A stretch of 58,892 nucleotides of DNA, from contig DATBJR010000113.1 in assembly GCA_036556325.1 (NCBI GenBank), forward strand, positions 1-58,892, read 5' to 3'. A program made the position numbers and the translations under genes. Position 1 is the first letter of the stretch; every line of letters begins with the position of its first letter. The stretch is from DASSCW01 sp036556325 (GTDB lineage: Bacteria > Chloroflexota > Limnocylindria > QHBO01). Below are positions 14,771 through 29,757 of this stretch, piece by piece. The notes beneath the pieces were generated by a model, which searched no databases, had not been told where the DNA came from, and saw nothing but the letters and a program-made list of their open reading frames with translations.

Positions 14771-16443
14771 CGCTGCTGGCCGCTCGCGGCATCACGAAGG
14801 CCTTCGGCGGGCGCGAGATCCTGCGCGGCGTGGACCTGGAGCTGCCCGAGGGAGCGCGGCTGGGCCTGGTCGGGCCCAACGGCTCCGGCAAGTCCACGCT
14901 GCTGCGCATCGTCATGGGCCTGGAGGAGGCCGACGCCGGCCAGATCACCCGCCGGCGCGGGCTGCGGCTGGCGATGCTGGCCCAGCACCCGCTCGGCGAC
15001 GAGCGCACGGCGGCTGGCACGCTGCACGATGCGCGGGTCGACCTCCGCGAGATCGACGCCGGCCTGGCGGCGTGCAACGAGCGGCTGGCCGATCCAGCGG
15101 TCTACACCGACGTGACACGGATGGAGGAGGTCCTCGCCGAACAGGCACGGCTACTCGATCGCTACGAGCAGGCCGGGGGTCCGGCCTTCGAGGGCCGGCT
15201 GCGAGCGATGCTGAACGAGATCGGGCTGGAGGAGCGGGAGCTGGAGCTGCCGACCCGGGTGCTGTCGGGTGGGCAGCGCAAGCTCATCGGCCTGGCGGCG
15301 GCGATCATCCAGGACCCCCAGCTGCTGTTGCTCGACGAGCCGGAGGCGCACCTGGACCTGGAGGGGCGCGAGCGGCTGCAGGCGTTGATGCAGGGATTCG
15401 GCGGCGGGTTCCTGGCGGTCAGCCACGATCGCTACCTGCTGGACGAGACGGTCACCGACATCGCCTCGCTGGACGCGGGCACGGTCCGCGTCTGGCCCGG
15501 CAACTACACCGCCTACGCCGTGGCCCGCGAGCTCGAGCTGAAACGCCAGCAGGAGCGCTACCTCGCCCAGCACAAGGAGATCGAGCGCCTGGAAGAGGCG
15601 GCGCGGCGCCTGATCCAGTGGGCGCGGGCGGTTCCGGCCAGCCAGTCGAACACCGGGCTGATGAACGCCGCACGCAATGCGCTGCGCCGGGTCGAGCGGA
15701 TGGACAAGGTCGACCGACCGGTGCTGGAGCGGCGCCGCATCGGCCTGGAGCTGCATCCGCACCAGCGAGGCGGCAAGCGCGCGGCCGAGCTGCGGGACCT
15801 GGCGGTGGCCTTCGGCGAGCACCCGGTGCTGCTGGGGGTGGAGCTGACCGTGCTGCATGGCGAGCGGATCGGCGTGGTCGGGCTGAACGGCGCCGGCAAG
15901 AGCGTGATGCTCAAGACCCTGGTCGGGGAGATCCCGCCGGCAGAGGGCGAGGTGTGGGTCGGCCCGTCGATCCGGATCGGCTACCTGGCGCAGGACCAGG
16001 ACACCCTGGACCCGGATGCCACGCCGCTGGCCACCCTGCGCGCCGCGCATCCCGGCACCGAGGAACAGTCGGTGTCGCGGCTCATGGCGTTCCTGTTCGA
16101 CTACGAGCAGGTGCGGCGGCCGATCCGCACGTAGTCCGGCGGCGAGCGCACGCGCCTCCAGCTCCTGCTGCTGATGCTCTCCGGCGCGAACCTGCTGGTC
16201 CTGGACGAGCCGACCAACCACCTGGACATCGAGTCGATCGAGACGCTGGAGGCGGCGATCGAGGCCTTCGAGGGCACCGCGATCTTCATCAGCCACGACC
16301 GCTATTTCCTGGACCGCATGGCGGATCGCATCGTGGAGGTGCGCGACGGCGAGGCACACCCCTACCTGGGCGGCTACAGCGACTGGCTGGCACGGCGCGA
16401 CCGGGCGCCGGCCCTTGCCGCCGGGGGTAGCATCGGCACATGA
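14767..16443 (+). pseudogene. ABC-F ATPase interrupted by an in-frame TAG at the second signature motif
   Basis: Both halves of a tandem ABC protein are present in one frame. The first ATPase has GPNGSGKST, LSGGQRK and LLLLDEPEAHLD (the usual TNHLD is EAHLD). The linker is rich in charged helices. The second has Walker A GLNGAGKS (near 373), then at codon 456 (16132-16134) a TAG, followed immediately in frame by SGGERTRLQLLL and LLVLDEPTNHLDIESIE to the true end at 16443. The TAG stands where the Leu of LSGGE belongs; TTG to TAG is one base change. Unless read through, the product ends at 455 residues without the second signature, Walker B or switch regions. Other genes here end in TAG, so reassignment is unlikely. 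Sequence error or recent inactivation fit best. Confidence 0.85.
16428..16433 (+). promoter_or_regulatory. -10 hexamer TAGCAT of the 16440 membrane protein gene
   Basis: Ends 6 bases before the ATG at 16440, inside the 3' end of the ABC-F gene. It would give the membrane protein its own leaderless transcript despite the ATGA overlap. Confidence 0.45.
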
Positions 16444-17117
16444 CCGAAGGAGCTCCGCCCGAGCCGGAGTCGCCGGTTCCGGCTCCGCCTGCCGAACCAC
16501 GGGAGTCCCCCGCTGCTCCCACGCCGCCGCCGGCCGCGGCGGCCCCGCCGGCCGCGACACCTCCCTGGCCGGAGCGCCGCGGGACGTCCGGCACGGCGAT
16601 CCTGGGCCTGATCCTGATCGCGCTGGGCGGCATCTTCCTCATCGGCCAGTGGGCGGAGCTCGACTGGGGCGCGGCCACGTGGCCGTTCTACGTGATCCTG
16701 CCCGGCGTGGCGCTGGCCGCCATCGGCCTGACCCAGCGGCACGGTTCAGGGCTGACCATCGCCGGCAGCATCGTCACCATCGTGGGGCTGGTGCTGCTCT
16801 ACCAGAACGCCACGGATCACTGGGAGAGCTGGGCGTATGCCTGGGCCCTGGTCGGGCCTGGCGGCAGCGGCCTGGGCATGCTGCTGTACGGCGTGCGCAG
16901 CAGCAACGGCAAGATGGCGCGTGATGGGTTCTGGCAGATCGTGATCGCCATCGGCCTGTTCGTGGCCGGCTATCTCTTCTTCGAGGGCGTGATCGGCATC
17001 AGCGGACGACCGCTGCCGCTGCCCAGCTGGCTGCTGCCGGCCGTCATCATCGCGCTGGGGGTGGTGGTGCTCGTCCGCGGCGTGACATCGGGCAGGCCGA
17101 CCGAACCGTCGACCTGA
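16440..17117 (+). CDS. Integral membrane protein with proline-rich N-terminus
   Basis: 225 residues. The first 45 are a Pro/Ala-rich, probably disordered cytosolic tail (PPPAAAAPPAATPPWPE), followed by about six membrane segments, starting GTSGTAILGLILIALGGIFLIG and ending LLPAVIIALGVVVLVRG. The repeated GLILIALGGIFLIGQW-type pattern resembles the DUF5668/LiaF-like small membrane proteins. The ATG overlaps the ABC-F stop by ATGA. No catalytic residues can be named; function unknown. Confidence 0.8.
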   Translation: MTEGAPPEPESPVPAPPAEPRESPAAPTPPPAAAAPPAATPPWPERRGTSGTAILGLILIALGGIFLIGQWAELDWGAATWPFYVILPGVALAAIGLTQRHGSGLTIAGSIVTIVGLVLLYQNATDHWESWAYAWALVGPGGSGLGMLLYGVRSSNGKMARDGFWQIVIAIGLFVAGYLFFEGVIGISGRPLPLPSWLLPAVIIALGVVVLVRGVTSGRPTEPST

Positions 17118-17144
17118 CGATCTGACTCCGTCGCACCTGCCGCC

Positions 17145-17150
17145 TATCCT
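17145..17150 (+). promoter_or_regulatory. -10 hexamer TATCCT of kgd
   Basis: Ends 9 bases before the ATG at 17160. The hexamer lies in the loop of a small inverted repeat (TGCCGC/GCGGCA). Confidence 0.5.
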
Positions 17151-17159
17151 TAGCGGCAC

Positions 17160-20780
<3,621 letters not shown>

Positions 20781-20787
20781 TCACCGG

Positions 20788-21858
20788 ATGCCGCCCCCGC
20801 AACCCCTGCTCGAGCGCTACCGCGAGCTGCTGGTCGATCCCGGCGACCCGGACGAGCGCTTCCCGATCACGCTGGGCGAGGGTGGCACCCCGCTGATCCA
20901 TGCCCGCCGGCTCGGCGAGGAGCTGGGGCTCGAGCGCCTCTTCCTGAAGTTCGAGGGCACGAATCCCACCGGCAGCTTCAAGGATCGCGGCATGGTGCTG
21001 GCCGTGAACCGCGCGCTCGGCCGCGGGGCGGCGGCGGTCGTCTGCGCCTCGACCGGCAACACCAGCGCCTCGGCTGCCGCCTACGCGGCGGCGGCCGGGT
21101 TGCCATGCCACGTGGTGCTGCCGGCGGGCAAGGTGGCGCGCGGCAAGCTGGCCCAGGCCGTGGCGGCCGGAGCGCGGCTGATCATGGTCGACGGCAACTT
21201 CGACGAGGCGCTGGCGGCGGTCCGCCGACTGGGCGACGAGGGGGTCGCGGCGGTCGTCAACTCCATTAACCCGGATCGGATCGCGGGGCAGCAAACCATC
21301 GCCTGGGAGATCGTCGATGCGCTAGGCGAGTCGCCGGAGGCGGTCGCCCTGCCCGTCGGCAATGCCGGCAACATCACCGCGGCCTGGGCGGGGTTCAAGC
21401 GCTATGCCGAGGCGGGCATCACGCCGTCCGGTCGACGCCCCCGCCTGCTCGGCTTCCAGGCCGATGGCGCCGCGCCCATCGTGCGCGGCGCGCCGGTGGA
21501 GCAGCCCGACACGGTGGCCACCGCCATCCGCATCGGGAACCCCGCGTCGTGGGCCGGCGCCGAGGCCGCCCGCGATGAGTCTGGCGGGGTGATCGAGGCC
21601 GTATCGGATGCCGAGATCCTGGAGATGCAGCGCCGGATCATCGGCCTGGAGGGCGTCTTCTGCGAGCCTGCCTCGGCGGCCGGGGTGGCGGGGGTGGCCC
21701 GGATGGCCGCCGAAGGCCGCCTTCACGCCTCGGAGGGCGTGGTCTGCGTCCTGACCGGCCACGGCCTGAAGGATCCGGACGCCATTGCCGCCGAGGAGGG
21801 CACGCTCACCCCGGTGCCGGCCGACATCGGCTCGATCCGGCGGGCGATGGGGCTCTAG
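20788..21858 (+). CDS. thrC: Threonine synthase
   Basis: 356 residues, fold type II PLP enzyme converting O-phosphohomoserine to threonine. The short actinobacterial-type enzyme is recognised by TLGEGGTPLI, Lys65 in NPTGSFKDRGMV, CASTGNTSASAAAYAA and the glycine-rich PVGNAGNITAAW. The ATG is 7 bases after the kgd stop with no clear ribosome-binding site, so translation is probably coupled. thrB and an aspartokinase lie elsewhere in this window, so the pathway is split over at least three loci. Confidence 0.93.
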   Translation: MPPPQPLLERYRELLVDPGDPDERFPITLGEGGTPLIHARRLGEELGLERLFLKFEGTNPTGSFKDRGMVLAVNRALGRGAAAVVCASTGNTSASAAAYAAAAGLPCHVVLPAGKVARGKLAQAVAAGARLIMVDGNFDEALAAVRRLGDEGVAAVVNSINPDRIAGQQTIAWEIVDALGESPEAVALPVGNAGNITAAWAGFKRYAEAGITPSGRRPRLLGFQADGAAPIVRGAPVEQPDTVATAIRIGNPASWAGAEAARDESGGVIEAVSDAEILEMQRRIIGLEGVFCEPASAAGVAGVARMAAEGRLHASEGVVCVLTGHGLKDPDAIAAEEGTLTPVPADIGSIRRAMGL

Positions 21859-21886
21859 CTCCCTTCTGGGCCCGCCAAATGGGAGC
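21858..21886. terminator. Candidate bidirectional terminator
   Basis: Six-base stem GCTCCC/GGGAGC around a 17-base loop between the convergent thrC and P1 peptidase genes. There is no U tract, so weak. Confidence 0.3.
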
Positions 21887-21890
21887 GCGG

Positions 21891-22982
21891 TCAGCCCGTT
21901 GGGCCGCGCCCGTATCGGCCCATGATCTCCAGCAGGCGGTCAGCCGGCAGGGCGTGGAAGGTGACGCCGTTGCCGGTCATCGTCTCGGCCGCCAGCAGGG
22001 AGTTCAGGATGGCCTCCTCCGTCGCTTCGATGGCTGCCCAGAAGAGGGCGGTGATGTGATCGTCGTCCAGCATCCGGATCTCGCGGCTGACCGCATCGGC
22101 CTGGTCCTCGGCGCGCAGGTTGCGGTTGCCGGTGGCGAAGGCCAGGAAGATGTCGCCGCTGTCATGCTCGCCTCCGCCACCGGTGCGCGCCACGCCGATG
22201 GTGGCGCGCTGCGCCAGGCGCCGGCACTGGTGCGGGAGGAGCGGCGCGTCGGTGGCCAGGATGACGATGACCGAGCCGCCGTCCGCGGCCGGCGAGGCGG
22301 GGTCCGGGCCCGCGATCTCCGTCTCCGGGATCTCGCGGCCGACCGGCACACCATCAATCACCAGGCGATGGCGGCGGCCGTGGTTCGCCTGCACCAGCGC
22401 GCCGACGGTGAACGCGCCGTGCTCCTCGGCCACCAGGCGCGAAGCGGTGCCGATGCCGGCCTTGAAGCCGAAGGCCTTCATGCCCGTCCCGCCGCCGACG
22501 TTCCCCTCGGCCACCGGACCGCCCTCCGCGGCAGCCAGTGCGGCGTCGACATGCTCCGCGGTCACGTGCTGCCCGTCGATGTCGTTCAGGTAGCCGTCCC
22601 ACGTCTCAGCCACCACTGGCAGCGACCAGCGCGGATGGTCGGGATGCGCCGCAGCTGCCGAGCTGGCCGCCACGAGCGCGTGATGGACGATCCCCACCGA
22701 ATGGGTGTTGGTCAGACCGATGGCCGAGATCAGGGTCCCGGCCTCCCGAACCCACTCCAAACCGGTCATCTCCCCGTTGCCGTTCAAGGTGTGGGTGCCG
22801 GCGAACACCGGCTGCCAGCCGGGGTCGCCGCCGTGCGGCAGGATCACGGTGACGCCGGTACGGACATTCTCGCCGCGGATCAGCGTCGTATGGCCGACGC
22901 GGACGCCGGCAACGTCGGTGATGGCGTTCAGGCGGCCGGTCGGCAGCTCGCCCAGCGAGATGCCCAGGTCACGCGCGCGCAT
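21891..22982 (-). CDS. P1 family peptidase (DmpA/BapA-like aminopeptidase)
   Basis: 363 residues. The N-terminus with ITDVAGVRVGHTTLI and the central NVGGGTGMKAFGFKAGIGTAS are typical of the Ntn-hydrolase family that self-cleaves before a catalytic Ser/Thr. The cleavage site is DGG|SVIVILATDAPL, making Ser237 the new N-terminal nucleophile. Relatives remove D- or beta-amino acids from peptide ends. The start at 22982 overlaps the MFS gene end by 14 bases, so the two genes are coupled. No signal peptide, so cytosolic. Confidence 0.88.
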   Translation of the reverse strand: MRARDLGISLGELPTGRLNAITDVAGVRVGHTTLIRGENVRTGVTVILPHGGDPGWQPVFAGTHTLNGNGEMTGLEWVREAGTLISAIGLTNTHSVGIVHHALVAASSAAAAHPDHPRWSLPVVAETWDGYLNDIDGQHVTAEHVDAALAAAEGGPVAEGNVGGGTGMKAFGFKAGIGTASRLVAEEHGAFTVGALVQANHGRRHRLVIDGVPVGREIPETEIAGPDPASPAADGGSVIVILATDAPLLPHQCRRLAQRATIGVARTGGGGEHDSGDIFLAFATGNRNLRAEDQADAVSREIRMLDDDHITALFWAAIEATEEAILNSLLAAETMTGNGVTFHALPADRLLEIMGRYGRGPTG

Positions 22983-24705
22983 TCGCCTCGTCCTCGGCGA
23001 TGACGCCGACCTCGACGGGCAGTGGCGTCTGCGCGTCGACCTTCGGCGGCTCGCCGGCGACCGCCAGCCGTGCATCGGCCACGGCGTGCGCCACCGCCTC
23101 GCTGGCGGGCAGGCCGGTGACCGCCTCCAGGAACGGGCTGCGCTCCAGAAGCACCATCTCGGTCGGCTCGAGCGCCCGGACGGTGGCGGTCCGCGGCACG
23201 CTGCGCAGCAGCGCGATCTCGCCGAAGGACTCGCCGGCCTCCTCCTCGCGCACCTCGCGACCGTCCACGGTGACGAGCACCCGACCGGAGGTGACGATGT
23301 AGAAGTGGTCGCCGGGATCGCCCTGCTGGACGACCACCGTGCCGGGATGGGCGTGGACGGGGACGAGGGCGCAGGCGAGGCGGTCGATGGCCGCCGGGCC
23401 GAGCGGCTCGAACATCGGGATGCCGCGCAGCAGCTCCACGTCCTGCTGGCGTGCCGCCCCCAGCGTGTCCAGCCGTCGCAGCGCCGGCCAGGCCAGCCCC
23501 GAGGTCACGAGCATCGCGCCGGCCGCCAGCAGGAAGGCGGTCCCCTCGCCAGCGAGGGCGACGAGCAGCGGCGCCAGGATCGAGCCGATGGCCAGCGATC
23601 CCATGTGGACGCCCTCCAGCAGGCCGAAGATGCGCGCCAGCATGCGGTCGGGTGCGACCCGCTGCAACAGGGTGTGGCTCGACGTGTCGAGCAGCATGCG
23701 GCCCAGGCCGGCGACCGCCAGCAGGGCGACCACCGCCGCCAGGCTGCCGAACTGTCCCACCAGACCCAGCGGCACGGCCCACAGCAGCACGCCGATCGCG
23801 ACCGGCACCGCCAGGCCCCGCCGGCCGATGAGGGTCATGCTCGCCGCCGCCGCGCCCAGCAGCCCCCCGGCGCCCAGCGCGGCGTTCAGCAGGCCGACGC
23901 CGGAATCGCCGATGCGCAGCACGTCGATGGCCAGCACCACCAGCAGCACGTCGAGCACGCCCCACAGCACCGAGCCGGCGGCGATGATGGCCAGCACCAC
24001 GCGGGGCTGGCGCTCCCTGAACGCAAGCCGGAAACCGGTGAACATGTCGGCCGCCGCTGTCGCGAAGCCGCCGGCCTGCTCGTGGAGTGGCTCTTCGTGC
24101 GGATGGGTCCGTGCCCCGCCCACGAGCACGGCGCCGGCAACGAGCACGATGGCCGACAGCGCGAACACGACCGCCGGGCCGGTGAGCGCGAGGGCCAGGC
24201 CCGCCAGGGCAGGGCCCATCAGCATGGCGCCGGTCTCGATCGTGGCCGAGGCCACGTTGGCGGTGGTCAGCTCCGACGGCGTGCGGGCCAGCGACGGCAG
24301 CAGCGCGCCCTGGATCGGCCGGGTCAGGGTGATACTGCTGTTGGCCAGCGCGGCCGCCAGGTAGACGACCCAGCTCGGCGCACCGGCGGCCAGCGCCACC
24401 GTCCCGAGCGTCATGCTCGATGCCTGCAGCCCGTACGCGAAGAGCAGGGCCCGCTCGCGGCGGAAGTGGTCGCCGAAGGTGGCCGCCATCGGCGCCACCA
24501 GCGCCGCGGGCGCCAGCTGGATCAGGGCGGCGACGCCGGTCTCGGTGGCTCCCCCCCGAGCGAAGGCGTAGACCAGGATGGCGATCCAGCTCATCCATTC
24601 GGCCAGGCTGAAGCCGATGAAGGCAAGCAGCACCCGACGGATCGCCGGATTCGCGAACGCGGCCCGGACGACGATCAGTCGCGCGCGACGACCTCGCTGC
24701 GCCAT
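22969..24705 (-). CDS. MFS transporter fused to a cyclic-nucleotide-binding domain
   Basis: 578 residues. Residues 1-420 form a 12-helix major facilitator of the DHA3/enterobactin-exporter-like type (RRVLLAFIGFSLAEWMSWIAI; loop GDHFRRERAL). About 430-560 is a cNMP-binding beta roll: LRGIPMFEPLGPAAIDRLA, GDPGDHFYIVTSGRV and the phosphate-binding cassette FGEIALLRSVPRTATV, which keeps the Glu and Arg needed to bind cAMP or cGMP. Gating of transport by a cyclic nucleotide is the straightforward inference; substrate unknown. It is followed by the P1 peptidase gene. Confidence 0.9.
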   Translation of the reverse strand: MAQRGRRARLIVVRAAFANPAIRRVLLAFIGFSLAEWMSWIAILVYAFARGGATETGVAALIQLAPAALVAPMAATFGDHFRRERALLFAYGLQASSMTLGTVALAAGAPSWVVYLAAALANSSITLTRPIQGALLPSLARTPSELTTANVASATIETGAMLMGPALAGLALALTGPAVVFALSAIVLVAGAVLVGGARTHPHEEPLHEQAGGFATAAADMFTGFRLAFRERQPRVVLAIIAAGSVLWGVLDVLLVVLAIDVLRIGDSGVGLLNAALGAGGLLGAAAASMTLIGRRGLAVPVAIGVLLWAVPLGLVGQFGSLAAVVALLAVAGLGRMLLDTSSHTLLQRVAPDRMLARIFGLLEGVHMGSLAIGSILAPLLVALAGEGTAFLLAAGAMLVTSGLAWPALRRLDTLGAARQQDVELLRGIPMFEPLGPAAIDRLACALVPVHAHPGTVVVQQGDPGDHFYIVTSGRVLVTVDGREVREEEAGESFGEIALLRSVPRTATVRALEPTEMVLLERSPFLEAVTGLPASEAVAHAVADARLAVAGEPPKVDAQTPLPVEVGVIAEDEANARA

Positions 24706-24726
24706 CGCGAGATCATCGCATGCTTC

Positions 24727-25131
24727 TCAGCAGTCGCAGGCCTTGAGGGCCGCGGCGACGAACTCCTCCGGCGGGGCCGTCTTCGAGACGAACTGCGCAT
24801 CGGTGGGCACGCCCTCGCGCTCATCGGTCCAGCCCATCAGGACCAGTCGCACCGAGGGCCAGCCCAGGCTGATGCCGGAGAGCAGCGCGCGGCCGGCGTC
24901 GATATCGGGCAGGCGGGGGTCGACCAGCAGCACGGTCGGCTGCGTGGCCTCCACCAACTCCATGGCCGAGCGCACGTCGCCGGCGGTGCCGATGACCTCG
25001 ACGCCCGCAACGCGCAGGACGTCCGCGATGGATTGCTGAACTCGACGATCAGCGTCGATCACGCCGACGCGGGGATGAGTGGATTGATTGCCATGCTTGC
25101 CCGAGGCCTTCCCCAGGTCCGTTGTTGTCAT
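24727..25131 (-). CDS. Orphan receiver-domain protein
   Basis: 134 residues. A receiver fold with acidic residues in VGVIDADRR, the phosphorylatable Asp in VLLVDPRLPDID, and Lys in DAQFVSKTAPPEEF. A 20-residue hydrophilic N-terminal extension precedes it and there is no output domain. It lies 62 bases downstream of the large GAF/PAS kinase on the same strand, so the kinase is a possible partner; the NarL-type regulator on the other side is an alternative. Confidence 0.8.
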   Translation of the reverse strand: MTTTDLGKASGKHGNQSTHPRVGVIDADRRVQQSIADVLRVAGVEVIGTAGDVRSAMELVEATQPTVLLVDPRLPDIDAGRALLSGISLGWPSVRLVLMGWTDEREGVPTDAQFVSKTAPPEEFVAAALKACDC

Positions 25132-25193
25132 GCCCCGATGATGGGCCCACGCCTCCGGGAAATCGTCGTCGGAGCGGCCGAGAGGCGGCTACG

Positions 25194-28187
<2,994 letters not shown>

Positions 28188-28195
28188 GAGGCGAG

Positions 28196-28201
28196 AGGAT
28201 A
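28196..28201 (-). promoter_or_regulatory. -10 hexamer TATCCT of the multi-sensor kinase gene
   Basis: Ends 8 bases before the ATG at 28187; supports that start over the longer open frame. Confidence 0.5.
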
Positions 28202-28399
28202 CGGGATCGTCCCGATGGCGGCCCACCGCGCGCCCAGCGGCATGAGGACGTACGTCACTTGGCCGATGGTGGCATCGGCCAATGATGCAGACGTCGGTCG
28301 TGCCGACGCCCAATGGCACGCCGGCGCCGCGCGCCTACCTTCGCTGGGAGACGTCGTCAGACGGCGGCGCGCAACCGAAGCGACATGGAGACCCGTCCA

Positions 28400-28843
28400 A
28401 TGACCGCACATACCCACCCGGCGACCCGCGCATCCCACGCCTTCGGTGCCGCGCTGACCGTCGCCATCGTGGCCCTGGCACTGACCACCGGCTACATCCA
28501 CCTCGGCCTCGGGGGGCTGCTGTTCACGCTGAACGCTCTCGGCTACGCCGGGCTGGCCGCGCTGTACGTGGCCGGCAGCGTCGCGCCGCACTCGCTGGTC
28601 ACCCGCTTCAGCTGGTTCCCACGCGTCGCGCTCGCCGGTTACGCCGCGGTCACCATCGTGGCCTGGGCGATCCAGGGTCCCTACTTCCCGCTGGCGTACT
28701 TCGCCAAGGGGGTGGAGGTCACCCTGATCGGCCTGATCGCGATTGACGTGTTCCGCGTCTATGGCGGCCCGGCCGGCCTGATCCGCAGCGCGGTCGCGTC
28801 CGTGTTCGGCGCGGGCGGCCGGGGCGGCATGGCCCCCGCCTGA
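28400..28843 (+). CDS. Small integral membrane protein, unknown
   Basis: 147 residues with four predicted membrane segments (ALTVAIVALALTTGYIHLGL; GLLFTLNALGYAGLAALYVAG; VALAGYAAVTIVAWAIQG; VEVTLIGLIAIDVFRVYGG) and a short His-containing N-terminus. The ATG at 28400 has GGAG 9 bases upstream and is preferred to the ATG at 28385. A TACCTT hexamer near 28334 could be its -10, giving a leadered mRNA. It is the only plus-strand gene between the kinase and the NarL regulator. Not recognised as a named family. Confidence 0.72.
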   Translation: MTAHTHPATRASHAFGAALTVAIVALALTTGYIHLGLGGLLFTLNALGYAGLAALYVAGSVAPHSLVTRFSWFPRVALAGYAAVTIVAWAIQGPYFPLAYFAKGVEVTLIGLIAIDVFRVYGGPAGLIRSAVASVFGAGGRGGMAPA

Positions 28844-28861
28844 TTCAGCTCCCACCGGCAC

Positions 28862-28893
28862 CGAGCCCGACCGACCTTCCGCGGTCGGGCTCG
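28862..28893. terminator. Strong hairpin terminator
   Basis: Perfect 11-bp stem CGAGCCCGACC/GGTCGGGCTCG with a 10-base loop, 19 bases after the membrane protein stop and followed by TTCGTT. Lies between convergent genes. Confidence 0.7.
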
Positions 28894-29001
28894 TTCGTTG
28901 CTCCGGGAATTCTCTGCCCGGGAGAGCAACGACGAAGAATCAGGCCCGTGGACGGTCCCGGGGAAGGTTCGTGACCGAAATTCCCACGAGCGGAGCATCG
29001 C

Positions 29002-29034
29002 GAGCAGGAACGAGAGGCTCCTCCCTCGTTGCTC
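29002..29034 (-). terminator. Candidate terminator of the NarL regulator gene
   Basis: Bulged hairpin made of GAGCA..ACGAG pairing with CTCGTTGCTC, about 35 bases after the regulator stop. The T tract is poor. Confidence 0.3.
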
Positions 29035-29066
29035 GTCCCCACCGGAGAGTCAGCGCCCAGGCGACC

Positions 29067-29723
29067 TCAGGTTGCGTCGATGAGCTTGTGCTCCACGGCG
29101 TAGAGGGCGGCCTGGGTGCGGCTGGCCAGGCCCAGCTTGCCGAGGATATTCGAGACATGGGTGCGGGCGGTACGCTCGGTGATGTCCAGCTCGTAGGCGA
29201 TCTCCTTGTTGGACGCGCCCTTGCCAAGCTGCGCCAGCACCTCCTTCTCGCGGGGGGTCAGCGGTTCCACCGGCTCCTCCTCGCGCCGCGTCCGGAGCCG
29301 TTGCGCGAGCAGCCGCGCGACCGCCGCATCCAGGTGCACCTCGCCCGCGTGCGCAGCGCGGATGGCGGTGGCCACCTCCTCGGCATCGGCGTCCTTCAGC
29401 AGGTAGCCGGAGGCGCCGGCCTCCAGCGCCGAGGTGACCTTCTCCTCTTCGATGAAGCTGGTGACCGCGATGATCTCGATCATCGGCGTGGCGTGCTTGA
29501 TGGCCGCAATGGCCGCCAGCCCATCCATCTTCGGCATGAGCAGGTCCATCAGGATGACGTCGGGGCCCAGCTCGCCCGCCAGGCGGACTGCCTCCAACCC
29601 ATCGGCCGCCTCGCCGACGACCTCGATGTCCGGCTGGAGCTCCAGGAAGCCCCGCAGGCCGCGTCGCACGACTTCGTGGTCGTCGACCAGCATGATGCGG
29701 ATGCGCTCGTGGTCCTCCGTCAC
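29067..29723 (-). CDS. NarL/LuxR-family response regulator
   Basis: 218 residues. The receiver (about 8-125) has LVDDHEVVRRGL and the phosphorylated Asp in DVILMDLLMPKMDG. The LuxR helix-turn-helix (about 150-212) reads LTPREKEVLAQLGKG, NKEIAYELDITERTARTHVSN and LGLASRTQAAL. It starts at GTG 29723 with a TATCCT box 6 bases upstream. Its likely partner is the HisKA_3-type multi-sensor kinase located downstream on the same strand. It is divergent from tag with only 34 bases between start codons. Confidence 0.92.
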   Translation of the reverse strand: MTEDHERIRIMLVDDHEVVRRGLRGFLELQPDIEVVGEAADGLEAVRLAGELGPDVILMDLLMPKMDGLAAIAAIKHATPMIEIIAVTSFIEEEKVTSALEAGASGYLLKDADAEEVATAIRAAHAGEVHLDAAVARLLAQRLRTRREEEPVEPLTPREKEVLAQLGKGASNKEIAYELDITERTARTHVSNILGKLGLASRTQAALYAVEHKLIDAT

Positions 29724-29729
29724 GCGCAG

Positions 29730-29735
29730 AGGATA
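29730..29735 (-). promoter_or_regulatory. -10 hexamer TATCCT of the NarL regulator
   Basis: Ends 6 bases before the GTG at 29723. Its -35 zone overlaps the opposing tag promoter. Confidence 0.5.
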
Positions 29736-29745
29736 CCGGGTCGGC

Positions 29746-29751
29746 TAGATT
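29746..29751 (+). promoter_or_regulatory. -10 hexamer TAGATT of tag
   Basis: Ends 6 bases before the ATG at 29758. It lies 10 bases from the opposing -10 of the NarL regulator. Confidence 0.5.
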
Positions 29752-29757
29752 CGCCCG

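Noticed and set aside
14767..16443. TAG as a reassigned sense codon or pyrrolysine site
   Set aside because: TAG terminates several intact genes here (162-164, 16132-16134 being the exception, 57469-57471, 45338-45340), and no pyl genes are present; an error or mutation is simpler.
15151..16560. A minus-strand frame spanning the ABC-F nonsense codon
   Set aside because: It is His/Gln/Arg-rich antisense shadow and does not explain the interruption.
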